In this document: piece by piece, positions 1-8,026 of the stretch | Position numbering within the stretch: position 1 is the stretch's first letter | Layout of the letters: the number at the start of each line of letters is the position of its first letter | Assembly: GCA_002336895.1 (NCBI GenBank) | Contig: DDFC01000022.1 | Coordinates: forward strand, 1-64,000 | Reading direction: 5' to 3' | DNA: 64,000 nt | Source of the DNA: Verrucomicrobiaceae bacterium UBA1938 | Lineage (GTDB): Bacteria > Verrucomicrobiota > Verrucomicrobiia > Verrucomicrobiales > Verrucomicrobiaceae | Notes under the pieces: model-generated | What the model saw: the letters and a program-made list of their open reading frames with translations, nothing else | Database searches by the model: none | What the model was told of the DNA's origin: nothing | Made by a program: the position numbers and the translations under genes

Positions 1-74
1 GGGAAAAAGGCGGCGTACCTTCTGCTGCGGGGCTTCCAGAGCCGGTTAAAAACCGGCGCTCCCAGTAAAGAGGG
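1..74. repeat. Dispersed palindromic repeat, copy 1 (cut by window start)
   Basis: The stretch contains the hairpin GCCGGTTAAAAACCGGC followed by GCTCCCAG. It matches 4418-4493 almost base for base over about 75 bases, including the flank upstream of the hairpin. It lies just past the 3' end of the minus-strand CcsA-type gene, so it could also end that transcript. The true left edge lies outside the window. Confidence 0.75.
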
Positions 75-89
75 ACGCTTGCGTGCGGA

Positions 90-2123
90 TCAATGGCTCT
101 GCGCTTTCTTCAAAGCGGGCGCGGCTTCGGCTTCTGCGGAGGCGTCGGGCTTTTTGGACCCGCGCTCGCTCAGGGAGAGGTAGAGGCCGTAGCCGAGGAG
201 GGCGAGCTGGCTGAGCCAGTAGCCGTAGATCTTGGGCCAGGTGCCGTCGGTGAAGCCGTAGGCGTGCAGGCCTACGCCGAGCTGGTTCACGCCGAACCAG
301 GAGAAGATCACGATGCAGCCGAGCACGAGATTGCAGCAGTGCAGGCCGATCTCGCGGATGTAGCCACCGAGGCGGGCGTGCAGGATGACGAGACTCATGA
401 GCACGATCATGAGCGCGCCGTTTTCCTTGGGGTCCCAGCCCCAGAAACGGCCCCAGCTGTAGTTGGCCCAGATGCCGCCGAGCACGGTGCCCACCAGCGA
501 GAGGAAGAGCCCGGCGCAGATGAAGCCGTAGGCCACACGCGTGAGCAGGCGCGCATCTTCCGCACCCGTGCGGAAAACGCCAAAGAGCCGCTGGACGAAG
601 TAGATCATGGAGATGAGCGCGGCCACCATGGAGGCGGCATAGCCGAGATTGATCATGGGCACATGCGTGCTCAGCCAGAAGTTGGTGATGAGCACGGCCT
701 GCAGCTGCTGCAGGGTGTCGGTGGCCTCGGAGGCTTCAAACTGGATGGAGAGGAACATGCACGCGGTGCCGCTGATGGCGGCCACCAGCAGGCCAAGGCC
801 ACGGCGCGTGATGCTCTCGGCGATGAGGCCGAGCAGCGCGCAGGAGGCGCCGATGAAGAGGATGGTCTCATACAGCGTGGTGATGGGCGGGCGCTGCATG
901 ATGAGGCAGCGGATGACCACGCCCGTGACGGCCAGCACGGTGGCGGTGCCGAGCAGCAGCCAGGCGGCAAGGCGTGAGCCTTTTTCAAAACCCGAGCCAG
1001 GCGACACCCACGTGAGCGCGACGGCCACAAAGCCCACGAGAAAGATCCACTGTGCGTAGAAGAAGTAGTCGGCACGCGTGGCATGGCGCTCCAGCGCGAT
1101 GGCGCCGCCCTCTCCGCGCAGCTTGGCGGCGGCCTGGATTTTTTCCAGCAGGGCCTTGGAGGCGGTCTTGAATTTGGCGGCGTCTGGCAGCGCGAGGTAG
1201 AGATCCTCATACTGCGCCAGCCAGTTGAGTTCGGCGGCGGGCACATCCTTGCCACCATTGATGGCGGTGAAGATCATGGTGCCGGGGCCGTCCCAGACAT
1301 TGCCGGCATCAGGCGCAGGCGGAAAGATGCGGAACTGCTGCTCGGGATTGCCGCTCATCATGGCGCCGAGCGCACCGCGCGCAAAGTCGCGGAACCACGG
1401 GATCTGCATGGGCGGGCCGTTGTTGTCGCGGATGGCGGCCACAAAGGTGTTGAGGCTCTTGGAGAGGCGGATGGGTGGGGCGATGCCTGCGGGCAGGCCC
1501 TGCGGCTTTTCGCCGAACGGAATGCGGATGAAGTCGAAGTGGCCGAGGATCATCTCGTAGTCGAGGAAGTTGGCCGCGAGCTGCACGATCATGCGCTGCT
1601 CGGGTGACTGCTTGCGCGAAGGGATGCCACGGTACTCGCCCATCTTCTGCATCAGGAGCTGACGTGCGGGCTCCACTTCGGCAAAGCTGTACTGGTCGCG
1701 CTTGGCCTTGGCGGTGAGGCCGAGCTCGCTGATGGCGGAGGAGTTGTCCACTTTAAAGAGCGGCACGGTTTTTCCGATGTCCGGGCGGAACCAGCTCATA
1801 AGCATCCACTCCACGGCGCTGAGTTTCACGGGCTTGCCGCCTTCTTTGACGATGGGCTTCTGGGTGGCGGGGTCGGTGAGCGGCTTGCCGTCCATCTCGC
1901 CGCTGTCGGTCAGCCAGAGGCTGCGGCGGGCGCGGAAGCGCAGCAGGCGATAGCTGGCCAGGGTTTCAAAGGGCTTGATGCGGCCGGACTCCTGCACGGG
2001 GATGGAGGCAAAGGTTTCCACGACTTCCTTGTCGCGGAAGAGATCCAGCGGCGGCAGATCGGCAGCGGGAGCCAGGCCGGTGAGCGCGGCAGCCGCGAGC
2101 AGGAGATTGCGAAGGGTTTTCAT
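90..2123 (-). CDS. ccsA: Cytochrome c biogenesis protein, CcsA/CcmC-CcmF haem-handling family
   Basis: This is a multi-pass membrane protein that should deliver haem to apocytochrome c on the outer face of the membrane, working with the ResB-type protein encoded just upstream. The haem-handling signature WGRFWGWDPKE sits near residues 557-567 of a 677-residue product, inside a run of C-terminal membrane helices. The first 350 or so residues are a signal peptide plus a soluble region containing a PVQESGRIKPFET motif, a type of extension known in CcsA proteins of Bacteroidetes and the PVC group. I chose the ATG at 2123 because it starts a clean signal peptide. An upstream GTG at 2177 would overlap the ResB gene and add 18 unlikely residues. 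The family call is secure; the role of the extension is not known to me. Confidence 0.9.
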   Translation of the reverse strand: MKTLRNLLLAAAALTGLAPAADLPPLDLFRDKEVVETFASIPVQESGRIKPFETLASYRLLRFRARRSLWLTDSGEMDGKPLTDPATQKPIVKEGGKPVKLSAVEWMLMSWFRPDIGKTVPLFKVDNSSAISELGLTAKAKRDQYSFAEVEPARQLLMQKMGEYRGIPSRKQSPEQRMIVQLAANFLDYEMILGHFDFIRIPFGEKPQGLPAGIAPPIRLSKSLNTFVAAIRDNNGPPMQIPWFRDFARGALGAMMSGNPEQQFRIFPPAPDAGNVWDGPGTMIFTAINGGKDVPAAELNWLAQYEDLYLALPDAAKFKTASKALLEKIQAAAKLRGEGGAIALERHATRADYFFYAQWIFLVGFVAVALTWVSPGSGFEKGSRLAAWLLLGTATVLAVTGVVIRCLIMQRPPITTLYETILFIGASCALLGLIAESITRRGLGLLVAAISGTACMFLSIQFEASEATDTLQQLQAVLITNFWLSTHVPMINLGYAASMVAALISMIYFVQRLFGVFRTGAEDARLLTRVAYGFICAGLFLSLVGTVLGGIWANYSWGRFWGWDPKENGALMIVLMSLVILHARLGGYIREIGLHCCNLVLGCIVIFSWFGVNQLGVGLHAYGFTDGTWPKIYGYWLSQLALLGYGLYLSLSERGSKKPDASAEAEAAPALKKAQSH

Positions 2124-2161
2124 ACTGAAAGATACGTGGGCCGGAGGGCGGTTTGCGGGAA

Positions 2162-3484
2162 TTAAAGGAGCTTCCACATGGCGAGCGCGAAGGCCGCATT
2201 GAAGGCGACGATGAGGCCGAGCGAGAAGGACCAGGGGTTCACCTTGATGAAGCGGGCCAGCATCATGAGAAAGTGCAGCAGCAGGCCCTCGGCCACGATG
2301 ATGCAGGAGATCAGCGGCCAGTGGTCGGCGGGGTTTTCCACGATCATGAAGCCGGAGCTTTTCACGCCGCCGCTGCCGTCATTCTCGCCGCTGCTGAAGG
2401 TGCTCTGGAAGACGGCGTAGCCCTGGCTGCGCACGGGCTCGTTCATGGTGATGAGGCGCTTCTCCTCGTGGCCGTCGGAGAGCTTGGTCACATTGCTGCT
2501 GAAGCGGCGCGCGCGCTCGGTGCCGGGGTGCTTTTCCTCCTCGGTGTGGTCCAGGCGCACGGCAAAGGGCAGCTTGTACGTGCGGTGCGTGAGGGAGATG
2601 AGGTACTTGTCCTCCCCTGCGGTGACGGTCCACGGCGCGGCGGCCATCTCCCAGAGGATGCCGTTCTGCACGGGGCCGCCGCTCTTGGATTTGGCGATGG
2701 CGATGCACGCGCTGGCGAGCTGCTCGTCGGCCATGGCGGCGCCGGTTTCGTCGAGGTTGCTCACCTCCTGGATGTAGTAGCCGTCCACTTCATCGCGGCG
2801 GCCGGGCTCGGTGGCGCGCTTGGGGCGGGCGTTCTTTTTCCAGCCGGTGATCACGAGATCAAAGGGCAGGCTCTCGTGTGTGAAGGTGCGGCCCTGGCCG
2901 GGCGTGGTGACATCGCGGAAGCGGGACTCGTCGATCACCAGCACGCTGCGTTTGGCCTTGGGGTCCTTCTGCAGCTTTTCGATCTCGATGACGCGGTCAT
3001 GGAAGCTGACAAACTCATCCTTCGTCTCGCCTTCGCGCAGGGTCATGTTTCCCTCTTTGGCAAAGTGGTGCGTCACCGCGCCGGCGGCGATCATGAAGAG
3101 GATGGCGAAGTGGGAGATGATGACGCCGATGGTCTTGGGAGACTTGCGAATGCGGATGATGCCGCCGATGAGAAGATTCACAAACAGCACCGCCATGAGC
3201 GTGTAGCCGCCGGGCACGATGTAGAGCGGCAGCTCCACATTGCCGATGTCCTTGTACGCATTCAGCGCCAGCGCGCGCCAGCACGCGCCGATGTCGATGC
3301 GGTCGATGAAGGCGGACTCAAAGTAGCGTGCCTGGCTGGCCACGAGACCGTGCTCAGCCTGCTCCAGCGTGCCGAGGAAGGTGAGGATCAGCAGCATGAG
3401 CAGCACCGACGTGGCGAGGCCGTAGCTGGAGAGGAAGGCGATGACTTTCGCCAGAGGGGATTGAGGCTGGGAAGGAGAGGACAC
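2162..3484 (-). CDS. resB: ResB/Ccs1-like cytochrome c biogenesis protein
   Basis: The 440-residue product has an N-terminal membrane helix (around residues 20-40), two more helices between about 90 and 145, a large extracytoplasmic region and a last helix near the C-terminus, which is the ResB/Ccs1 plan. In system II cytochrome c maturation ResB partners CcsA to hold reduced apocytochrome and attach haem. Its stop lies 38 bases before the chosen CcsA start, so the two are almost certainly one operon. The maturation system fits the CxxCH proteins encoded at 4590-7853. Thioredoxin-like partners (ResA, CcdA) are not in the window. Confidence 0.88.
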   Translation of the reverse strand: MSSPSQPQSPLAKVIAFLSSYGLATSVLLMLLILTFLGTLEQAEHGLVASQARYFESAFIDRIDIGACWRALALNAYKDIGNVELPLYIVPGGYTLMAVLFVNLLIGGIIRIRKSPKTIGVIISHFAILFMIAAGAVTHHFAKEGNMTLREGETKDEFVSFHDRVIEIEKLQKDPKAKRSVLVIDESRFRDVTTPGQGRTFTHESLPFDLVITGWKKNARPKRATEPGRRDEVDGYYIQEVSNLDETGAAMADEQLASACIAIAKSKSGGPVQNGILWEMAAAPWTVTAGEDKYLISLTHRTYKLPFAVRLDHTEEEKHPGTERARRFSSNVTKLSDGHEEKRLITMNEPVRSQGYAVFQSTFSSGENDGSGGVKSSGFMIVENPADHWPLISCIIVAEGLLLHFLMMLARFIKVNPWSFSLGLIVAFNAAFALAMWKLL

Positions 3485-3581
3485 GACTGGAAGAGGAAAA
3501 AAGAAACGAATGACGGAATCAGAATGACGAATGCGGCAACTGAGGCACGGAGCTCACACAGCGCTCGTCATGGGAGCTGCG

Positions 3582-4256
3582 TCATTCCTGCTTGGGAAGA
3601 TTGGGCCTGATGGACTGGCAGAAGGCGTCAAAGGCGGCGGCGTTTTGCTCCACCAGAGCCTTGGGTCCGGTGAGCTTGACAAAGATGGTGGCCTGATCGG
3701 CGGAGTGGATGAGGCCGAGCAGGCGGTAGCCGGTTTTGGCCTCGGTGGCGCCGAATCCTTTGAAGTCGCCGTCAAAGGCCACATAGGAGGCGTCGCGATT
3801 GAAGAAGGGTTTCTTGGGGAGCTTTTCGATCTCCTCGGCCGTGTAGGGCGTCTGGCCCATCTGGGTGCGCCAGCGGTTCACATTGGCCTCCAGGCCGCCT
3901 GCGGGGCCGGGCATGAGGGAGATGTAGCACTCGCCCTCCTGATTGGGGCCAAAGCGCAGGTCCAGCAGGCGCATGCCCATATTGTCCGGCGTGGCGGACT
4001 CGCTCCAGCCTGCGGGGATGGTCCAGGTCAGCAGCTCGCGGAAGCTCGGGCGGCGTGCGGGTTCCTCGTCCTTGCCGTCGTCAAAGAAACGTGTGGAGCT
4101 GGCGATGTCTGCATGCGGCTGCGCCGCGTGGCTGGAGATGTCGCGGGACTCGGAAATGACTTCGACATCCTGGGGGGGCTTGCAGGACGCGATGAGGAGG
4201 CTGCACGCGAGCAGCGCGCAGAGCTGGGGGGGGTTGGTCATCGTGGTGAAACGCAT
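3582..4256 (-). CDS. Lipoprotein of unknown function
   Basis: The 224-residue product begins with a hydrophobic stretch ending in the lipobox LIASC, with the lipidated cysteine at residue 25. The rest is soluble, with a segment (TWTIPAGWSES) resembling small exported proteins that carry a beta-rich domain. I recognise no catalytic motif. It lies upstream of resB and ccsA on the same strand with about 100 bases between, so it may share their transcript, but no functional link can be read from the sequence. An alternative start at 4241 would still keep the lipobox. Confidence 0.75.
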   Translation of the reverse strand: MRFTTMTNPPQLCALLACSLLIASCKPPQDVEVISESRDISSHAAQPHADIASSTRFFDDGKDEEPARRPSFRELLTWTIPAGWSESATPDNMGMRLLDLRFGPNQEGECYISLMPGPAGGLEANVNRWRTQMGQTPYTAEEIEKLPKKPFFNRDASYVAFDGDFKGFGATEAKTGYRLLGLIHSADQATIFVKLTGPKALVEQNAAAFDAFCQSIRPNLPKQE

Positions 4257-4417
4257 GAGGGGGTGGCATGCTTAGCAGCATCCGGAGTGAATGCCATGAA
4301 GATACGCACGTGGAGGCGGTTCTTCTTTGTGTCTTCTTTGAGAGATGCGCGTTACGGCAATTGACTGGCCGCAAAGAGGCGCAAAAAGAAGGAATGAGGG
4401 CAACGAAGCTCTTTGCT

Positions 4418-4493
4418 GGGAGAAAGGTGGTGCGCCTTCTGCTGCGGAGCTTTCCAGAGCCGGTTAAAAAACCGGCGCTCCCAGTACAGAGGT
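4418..4493. repeat. Dispersed palindromic repeat, copy 2
   Basis: This copy is nearly identical to positions 1-74. It carries the same core hairpin, here GCCGGTTAAAAAACCGGC with one more A in the loop, the same preceding CTTCTGCTGCGG and the same following GCTCCCAGTA. Conservation extends outside the hairpin, so it is a true dispersed element and not two independent terminators. Confidence 0.8.
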
Positions 4494-4544
4494 GGGGCGG
4501 AGATGGCATGGGGCATCAACAGAGCCCATCAGCCTGCGAATGAC

Positions 4545-4566
4545 GGCGCTTGGAGGACCAAGCGCC
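4545..4566. repeat. GGAGGACC-loop palindrome, variant stem
   Basis: Arms GGCGCTTGG and CCAAGCGCC enclose a four-base AGGA loop and are followed by CTACC. The element at 17825-17846 has the same loop and CTACC flank but arms GGCGGCTGG and CCAGCCGCC. The arm differences are matched on both sides, so pairing is kept while sequence changes. Confidence 0.7.
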
Positions 4567-4589
4567 CTACCTATCCTGGACCTGCGTAC

Positions 4590-6620
4590 TTACGCGCCCT
4601 TGTGGTCGGTGTGGCAGGCTTTGCAGTTCACGGCGGCCTTGTAGGCGGCGGCACCGGCGGGGTCTTTGGCCTGCACTTTTTTCACGGCTCCGATGAGAGC
4701 CTGGCATTTGGTGACCCACGCAGCCTTGTCGCCCTTCGGCGGGGTGGCGGCGCACATGTCCTGGTAGGCTTTCAGCAGCGTGGCCAGCTCGGCATCGGTG
4801 GCGGTGGTGCCCACTTTTTTGCACAGGGCGGCATCGCCTTTGTGGAAGTCCTTCATGGCGGTCTTGATGACCTCGCTGCCACCTGCGGCGGGCTTGGCGG
4901 CAGGAGCAGGTGCGGCGGCGGGTTTGGCCGGGGCGGGAGGCGCAGGGGGCGGGGCGGTGAGCTTGGCGATCTCCTCGGCGGTGAGGCCCACATTGACCTT
5001 GAGGCCTGGCAGCTTGCCTTCGAGTGCCTTGGCTCCGGCCTGGGTGACGCCGGTTTCCCAGACGAAGAGTTTCTTCAAGTCTTTGGCGCTGGCCAGCTTG
5101 GCGATGCCGGCATCGGTGGTCTTGGTGCCGTAGATGTTGAGGTATTCCAGATGGGGCAGTGCGCCCAGCTTGGCCAGTCCGGCGTCGGTGACCTTGGTGT
5201 TTTCCAGGTGCAGGCGCTCGAGGTTGGTCATCTTGGCCAGGGTGTCGAGTCCGGCATCGGTGATCTGGCTGCGGGAAAGGTCCACCCAGAGGATCTGCGT
5301 GGCGATGGGGGCGAGGAGGGCGAGCTCTTTGTCGCCAAACTTGTCGGCGGCATTGATGACGCCGAGGCGGAGCTGCTCGGTGTCCTGAGCCAGAGGCATG
5401 AGGGAGGCATTGAGGGCCTGCATCTTGGCGGAGATGTCAGCCACCTGCTTCTTCTCGGCCTCAGTCAGGGGCTTGGCCTTGGGCTTGGCGGCCACCTTGG
5501 GGGCTTCGGTCTTGGGCAGGCCTTTGGCCAGGAGCATGGCCAGGGCGCTCTCCACATCGGCGGGGGCTTTGGCAGAGGCGACGGTGGCGGATTCAGAGGC
5601 GCCGCTCTCGATCCACCAGGTGAGGATGGCCACTTCTTCCTTGGTCAGCTGGGGCTCGTCGCTGGGGGGCATGTGGTCGTCGTCGTCCTTGGGCAGATTG
5701 GCGCGGACGAGCAGGAGGCTTTCCTTGGTGTTCTTGGGGATGACGGTGGTGGCGCCGTCGCTGCCGCCTTTGAGCATGGCGGCGTAGTCGTGCAGCTGGA
5801 GCTTGCCCTTCTTCTTTTCCAGGCCGTGGCAGGAGACGCACTTGGCGCTCATGATGGAGGCGACCACGTCTTTATAAATGACGGCCTTGGCGGCGAGTGC
5901 GGGGTCCAGCTTGGCACCAGCGGCGGCGGGTGCTGCGGCAGCAGGTGCCGGGGCGGCGGGCTTGGCAGCAGCGGCGGGTGCGGGTGCAGCAGCGGGCTTG
6001 GCAGCCGGAGCGGCGGCAGGGGCTGCGGCCACCACGGCCACGGGCTTGGCATCGTCCTCGGCGGTCCAGCCGGTGTTGATGTGGGTGGAGGCCAGCTTGG
6101 CCTTGAGAGCGGTCACGCCGGCCTTCGTCACGCCGCTCTGCCAGAGGTAGAGGGACTTCAGCTTGGTGAGGGAGGCGAGCTTGGCCAGCCCGGCGTCGGT
6201 GACCTTGGTGCCGTAGATGTTCAGGTATTCCAGCTCGGAGAGGCCTTTGAGGTGGTCCAGCCCGGCGTCGCCGATGGCGGTGCTTTCGAGATGGAGTTCC
6301 TTGAGGTGCTTCATGCCTGCGATGGCCTTCAGCCCGCCATCCGTGACCTTGCTGCGGGCGATGTCGAGGGAGGCGATCTTGTCGGCGATGGGGCCGAGGG
6401 GTTCCAGACCGGCGTCTCCAAACTCCTTGGCCACATTCAGCGCGGTGAAGCGGTAGGCCTTGGCATCGGCAGCGATGGGCATGAGCGAGGCCCCGGTGGC
6501 GTTCACTTTCTGCATCGCGGCGGCCACGGCGGGATCTGCGGCGGCTTTGTCATCGGCGGCAGGCGCGGCCTGGGCCATGGCCAGCGCCAGGGCGAGGAGG
6601 AGGGAGGTGGGTTTCATCAT
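4590..6620 (-). CDS. Exported c-type cytochrome with two leucine-rich repeat blocks
   Basis: After a signal peptide, a first block of leucine-rich-like repeats (about residues 30-175; units such as VTDAGLAKLASL) leads into an Ala/Pro-rich linker. A planctomycete-type cytochrome c domain with CVSCH follows near residue 260 and a MPPSDEP segment. A second LRR block closely resembling the first (about residues 405-545), another Ala/Pro linker and a C-terminal CKACH near residue 666 complete the protein. The two CxxCH sites predict two covalent haems attached by the Ccs system encoded nearby. The LRR blocks probably bind a protein or surface partner; the partner is unknown. I chose the ATG pair at 6615-6620, which starts the signal peptide; an upstream start would add 24 residues. 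Confidence 0.85.
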   Translation of the reverse strand: MMKPTSLLLALALAMAQAAPAADDKAAADPAVAAAMQKVNATGASLMPIAADAKAYRFTALNVAKEFGDAGLEPLGPIADKIASLDIARSKVTDGGLKAIAGMKHLKELHLESTAIGDAGLDHLKGLSELEYLNIYGTKVTDAGLAKLASLTKLKSLYLWQSGVTKAGVTALKAKLASTHINTGWTAEDDAKPVAVVAAAPAAAPAAKPAAAPAPAAAAKPAAPAPAAAAPAAAGAKLDPALAAKAVIYKDVVASIMSAKCVSCHGLEKKKGKLQLHDYAAMLKGGSDGATTVIPKNTKESLLLVRANLPKDDDDHMPPSDEPQLTKEEVAILTWWIESGASESATVASAKAPADVESALAMLLAKGLPKTEAPKVAAKPKAKPLTEAEKKQVADISAKMQALNASLMPLAQDTEQLRLGVINAADKFGDKELALLAPIATQILWVDLSRSQITDAGLDTLAKMTNLERLHLENTKVTDAGLAKLGALPHLEYLNIYGTKTTDAGIAKLASAKDLKKLFVWETGVTQAGAKALEGKLPGLKVNVGLTAEEIAKLTAPPPAPPAPAKPAAAPAPAAKPAAGGSEVIKTAMKDFHKGDAALCKKVGTTATDAELATLLKAYQDMCAATPPKGDKAAWVTKCQALIGAVKKVQAKDPAGAAAYKAAVNCKACHTDHKGA

Positions 6621-6707
6621 GGATGGGAGGACAAAGAGAGGGTTGGGAACGAGATTCAGCAGTAAGCGGATGCAGATGGCACTAGGCAACAAAAGGCGCG
6701 AATTGGA

Positions 6708-7853
6708 CTAGCCTTTCAGAATTCCATCGACGGTGGCCTGCAGCTCGGCGGGGAATTTCGCCTCTCCCACCTTCTGCGTGCCGCTGGCACCCTGCTCCAC
6801 CCACCACTTCAGCAGAGCGATCTCCTCAGGCGTCAGCTGGTCTTTGCCCTCCGGGGGCATGTGCTCGTCGTCGCTGTCTGGCAGCATGATGCGGGTGATG
6901 CTGAGGCTGTCTTTCAGATTTCCCGCCACGAAGTTTTTGCCGTTCTCGCCGCCCTTGATCGCCATCTCATAGGTGTCCATGCGGAGGTCGCCTTTGGACT
7001 TCTCCTCGCAGTGGCATTTGTTGCACTTGGCGGTGAGGACGGGGAGGATGACGTGCTGGAAGACGAGCTTTTCTCCGCCACCAGCAGGCGCAGCCGGGGC
7101 GGGTGTGGTGGGCGCGGCCGGGGCAGGCATGCCGGAGGACGCAGGGGCGGGCGTGGGCTTTTCAGCCACGTCGGCCTTGGGCTCGGGGGCGGGCTCCGTC
7201 TTCGGCTCGGCCTTGGGCTTCTCCACAAAGGAGAGCATCCACTTTTCCATGGCCACCATGGGGCCCTTCACAGCCGCAGGGGCGTGCTCGGTGAGGAATT
7301 TGTTTCCGTGGCTCATGTTGCCGCCAAAGTGCGCGCCAAGGCCCATGATGCCAAAGCTGATGAAGTAGAGCGCGCGGTAGGCGTTCAGCAGCTCCATGCT
7401 CTCCCGGCCCATGGCCATGAGGCGCACCACCAGCGCGATGAGCACGCCCGCCGTGCCCACCAGCCCCATGGTCTGGTGCAGGCTGAAGTTTCCACCCACG
7501 TAGCCGCCCTCTCTAGAGAGCATGATGCCCGCCAGCACGGCCAGCACCGAGCCTGCAGCGCCCAAAATGAGCATCAGCAGCGAGGCCTCGCCATACTTTT
7601 GCTCGCCACGCTGGGTGGAGCAGATGAGCTCAAACAGGCACAGCACGCTGAGGATGCCCACCGGCAGGTGCAGCAGGATGGGGTGAAAACGCCCCACAAA
7701 GAGCACCATGCTGGAGGCCTCCCCCTTCGGCGCATCATACAGCGGCGGAAAGACCAGCAGCCCCAGCACAAAGGCCGCCAGCAGCGCACTGGTGGCGATC
7801 CACGCGATGGTGAATGATTTGGGTCCGTCGGAGTCGTGGGAGTACGATGACAT
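6708..7853 (-). CDS. Membrane protein with DUF2231-like N-terminus and planctomycete-type cytochrome c domain
   Basis: The 381-residue product has about five membrane helices in its first 200 residues, beginning after MSSYSHDSDG and including the FHPILLHLPVG motif seen in DUF2231-like membrane domains. A Pro/Ala/Lys-rich linker follows, then a cytochrome domain with CNKCH near residue 275 and a MPPEGKDQLTPEE segment. The same CxxCH/MPPxx layout is found in the next gene downstream, whose start is 87 bases away on the same strand, so they are likely co-transcribed. It probably tethers a haem domain to the membrane for extracytoplasmic electron transfer. The ATG at 7853 was preferred because upstream in-frame codons encode a non-membrane, low-quality extension. 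Confidence 0.83.
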   Translation of the reverse strand: MSSYSHDSDGPKSFTIAWIATSALLAAFVLGLLVFPPLYDAPKGEASSMVLFVGRFHPILLHLPVGILSVLCLFELICSTQRGEQKYGEASLLMLILGAAGSVLAVLAGIMLSREGGYVGGNFSLHQTMGLVGTAGVLIALVVRLMAMGRESMELLNAYRALYFISFGIMGLGAHFGGNMSHGNKFLTEHAPAAVKGPMVAMEKWMLSFVEKPKAEPKTEPAPEPKADVAEKPTPAPASSGMPAPAAPTTPAPAAPAGGGEKLVFQHVILPVLTAKCNKCHCEEKSKGDLRMDTYEMAIKGGENGKNFVAGNLKDSLSITRIMLPDSDDEHMPPEGKDQLTPEEIALLKWWVEQGASGTQKVGEAKFPAELQATVDGILKG

Positions 7854-8026
7854 GGTGCGGGGCGCGATTGGGTTGGGGGTGGGGGAATCCTGAAATCTAA
7901 AGCTCCTAACTAACGGCAGACCGGTGAAAGATTCATCAGGAACCTGATGGTGAATGCTGCAAACATTGAGCACGCCTTTTGTCAGATTCTGACCGTATCT
8001 TGTGCTCCCCTCCCCCGCCCTGCCGC

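Larger units (their letters stand above)
4257..4589. other. Intergenic region with two palindromic repeats
   Basis: No credible gene is present. The region holds the second copy of the GCCGGTTAAAA-type repeat (4418-4493) and a GGAGGACC-loop palindrome (4545-4566), listed separately. It lies upstream of the lipoprotein gene and downstream of the cytochrome/LRR gene, so it must hold any promoter of the former. I see no confident promoter match. Confidence 0.6.

Noticed and set aside
4413..6665. Long open frame on the plus strand opposite the cytochrome/LRR gene
   Set aside because: It is very rich in Gly, His and Ala with no domain, as expected from the high-GC antisense of a coding gene.
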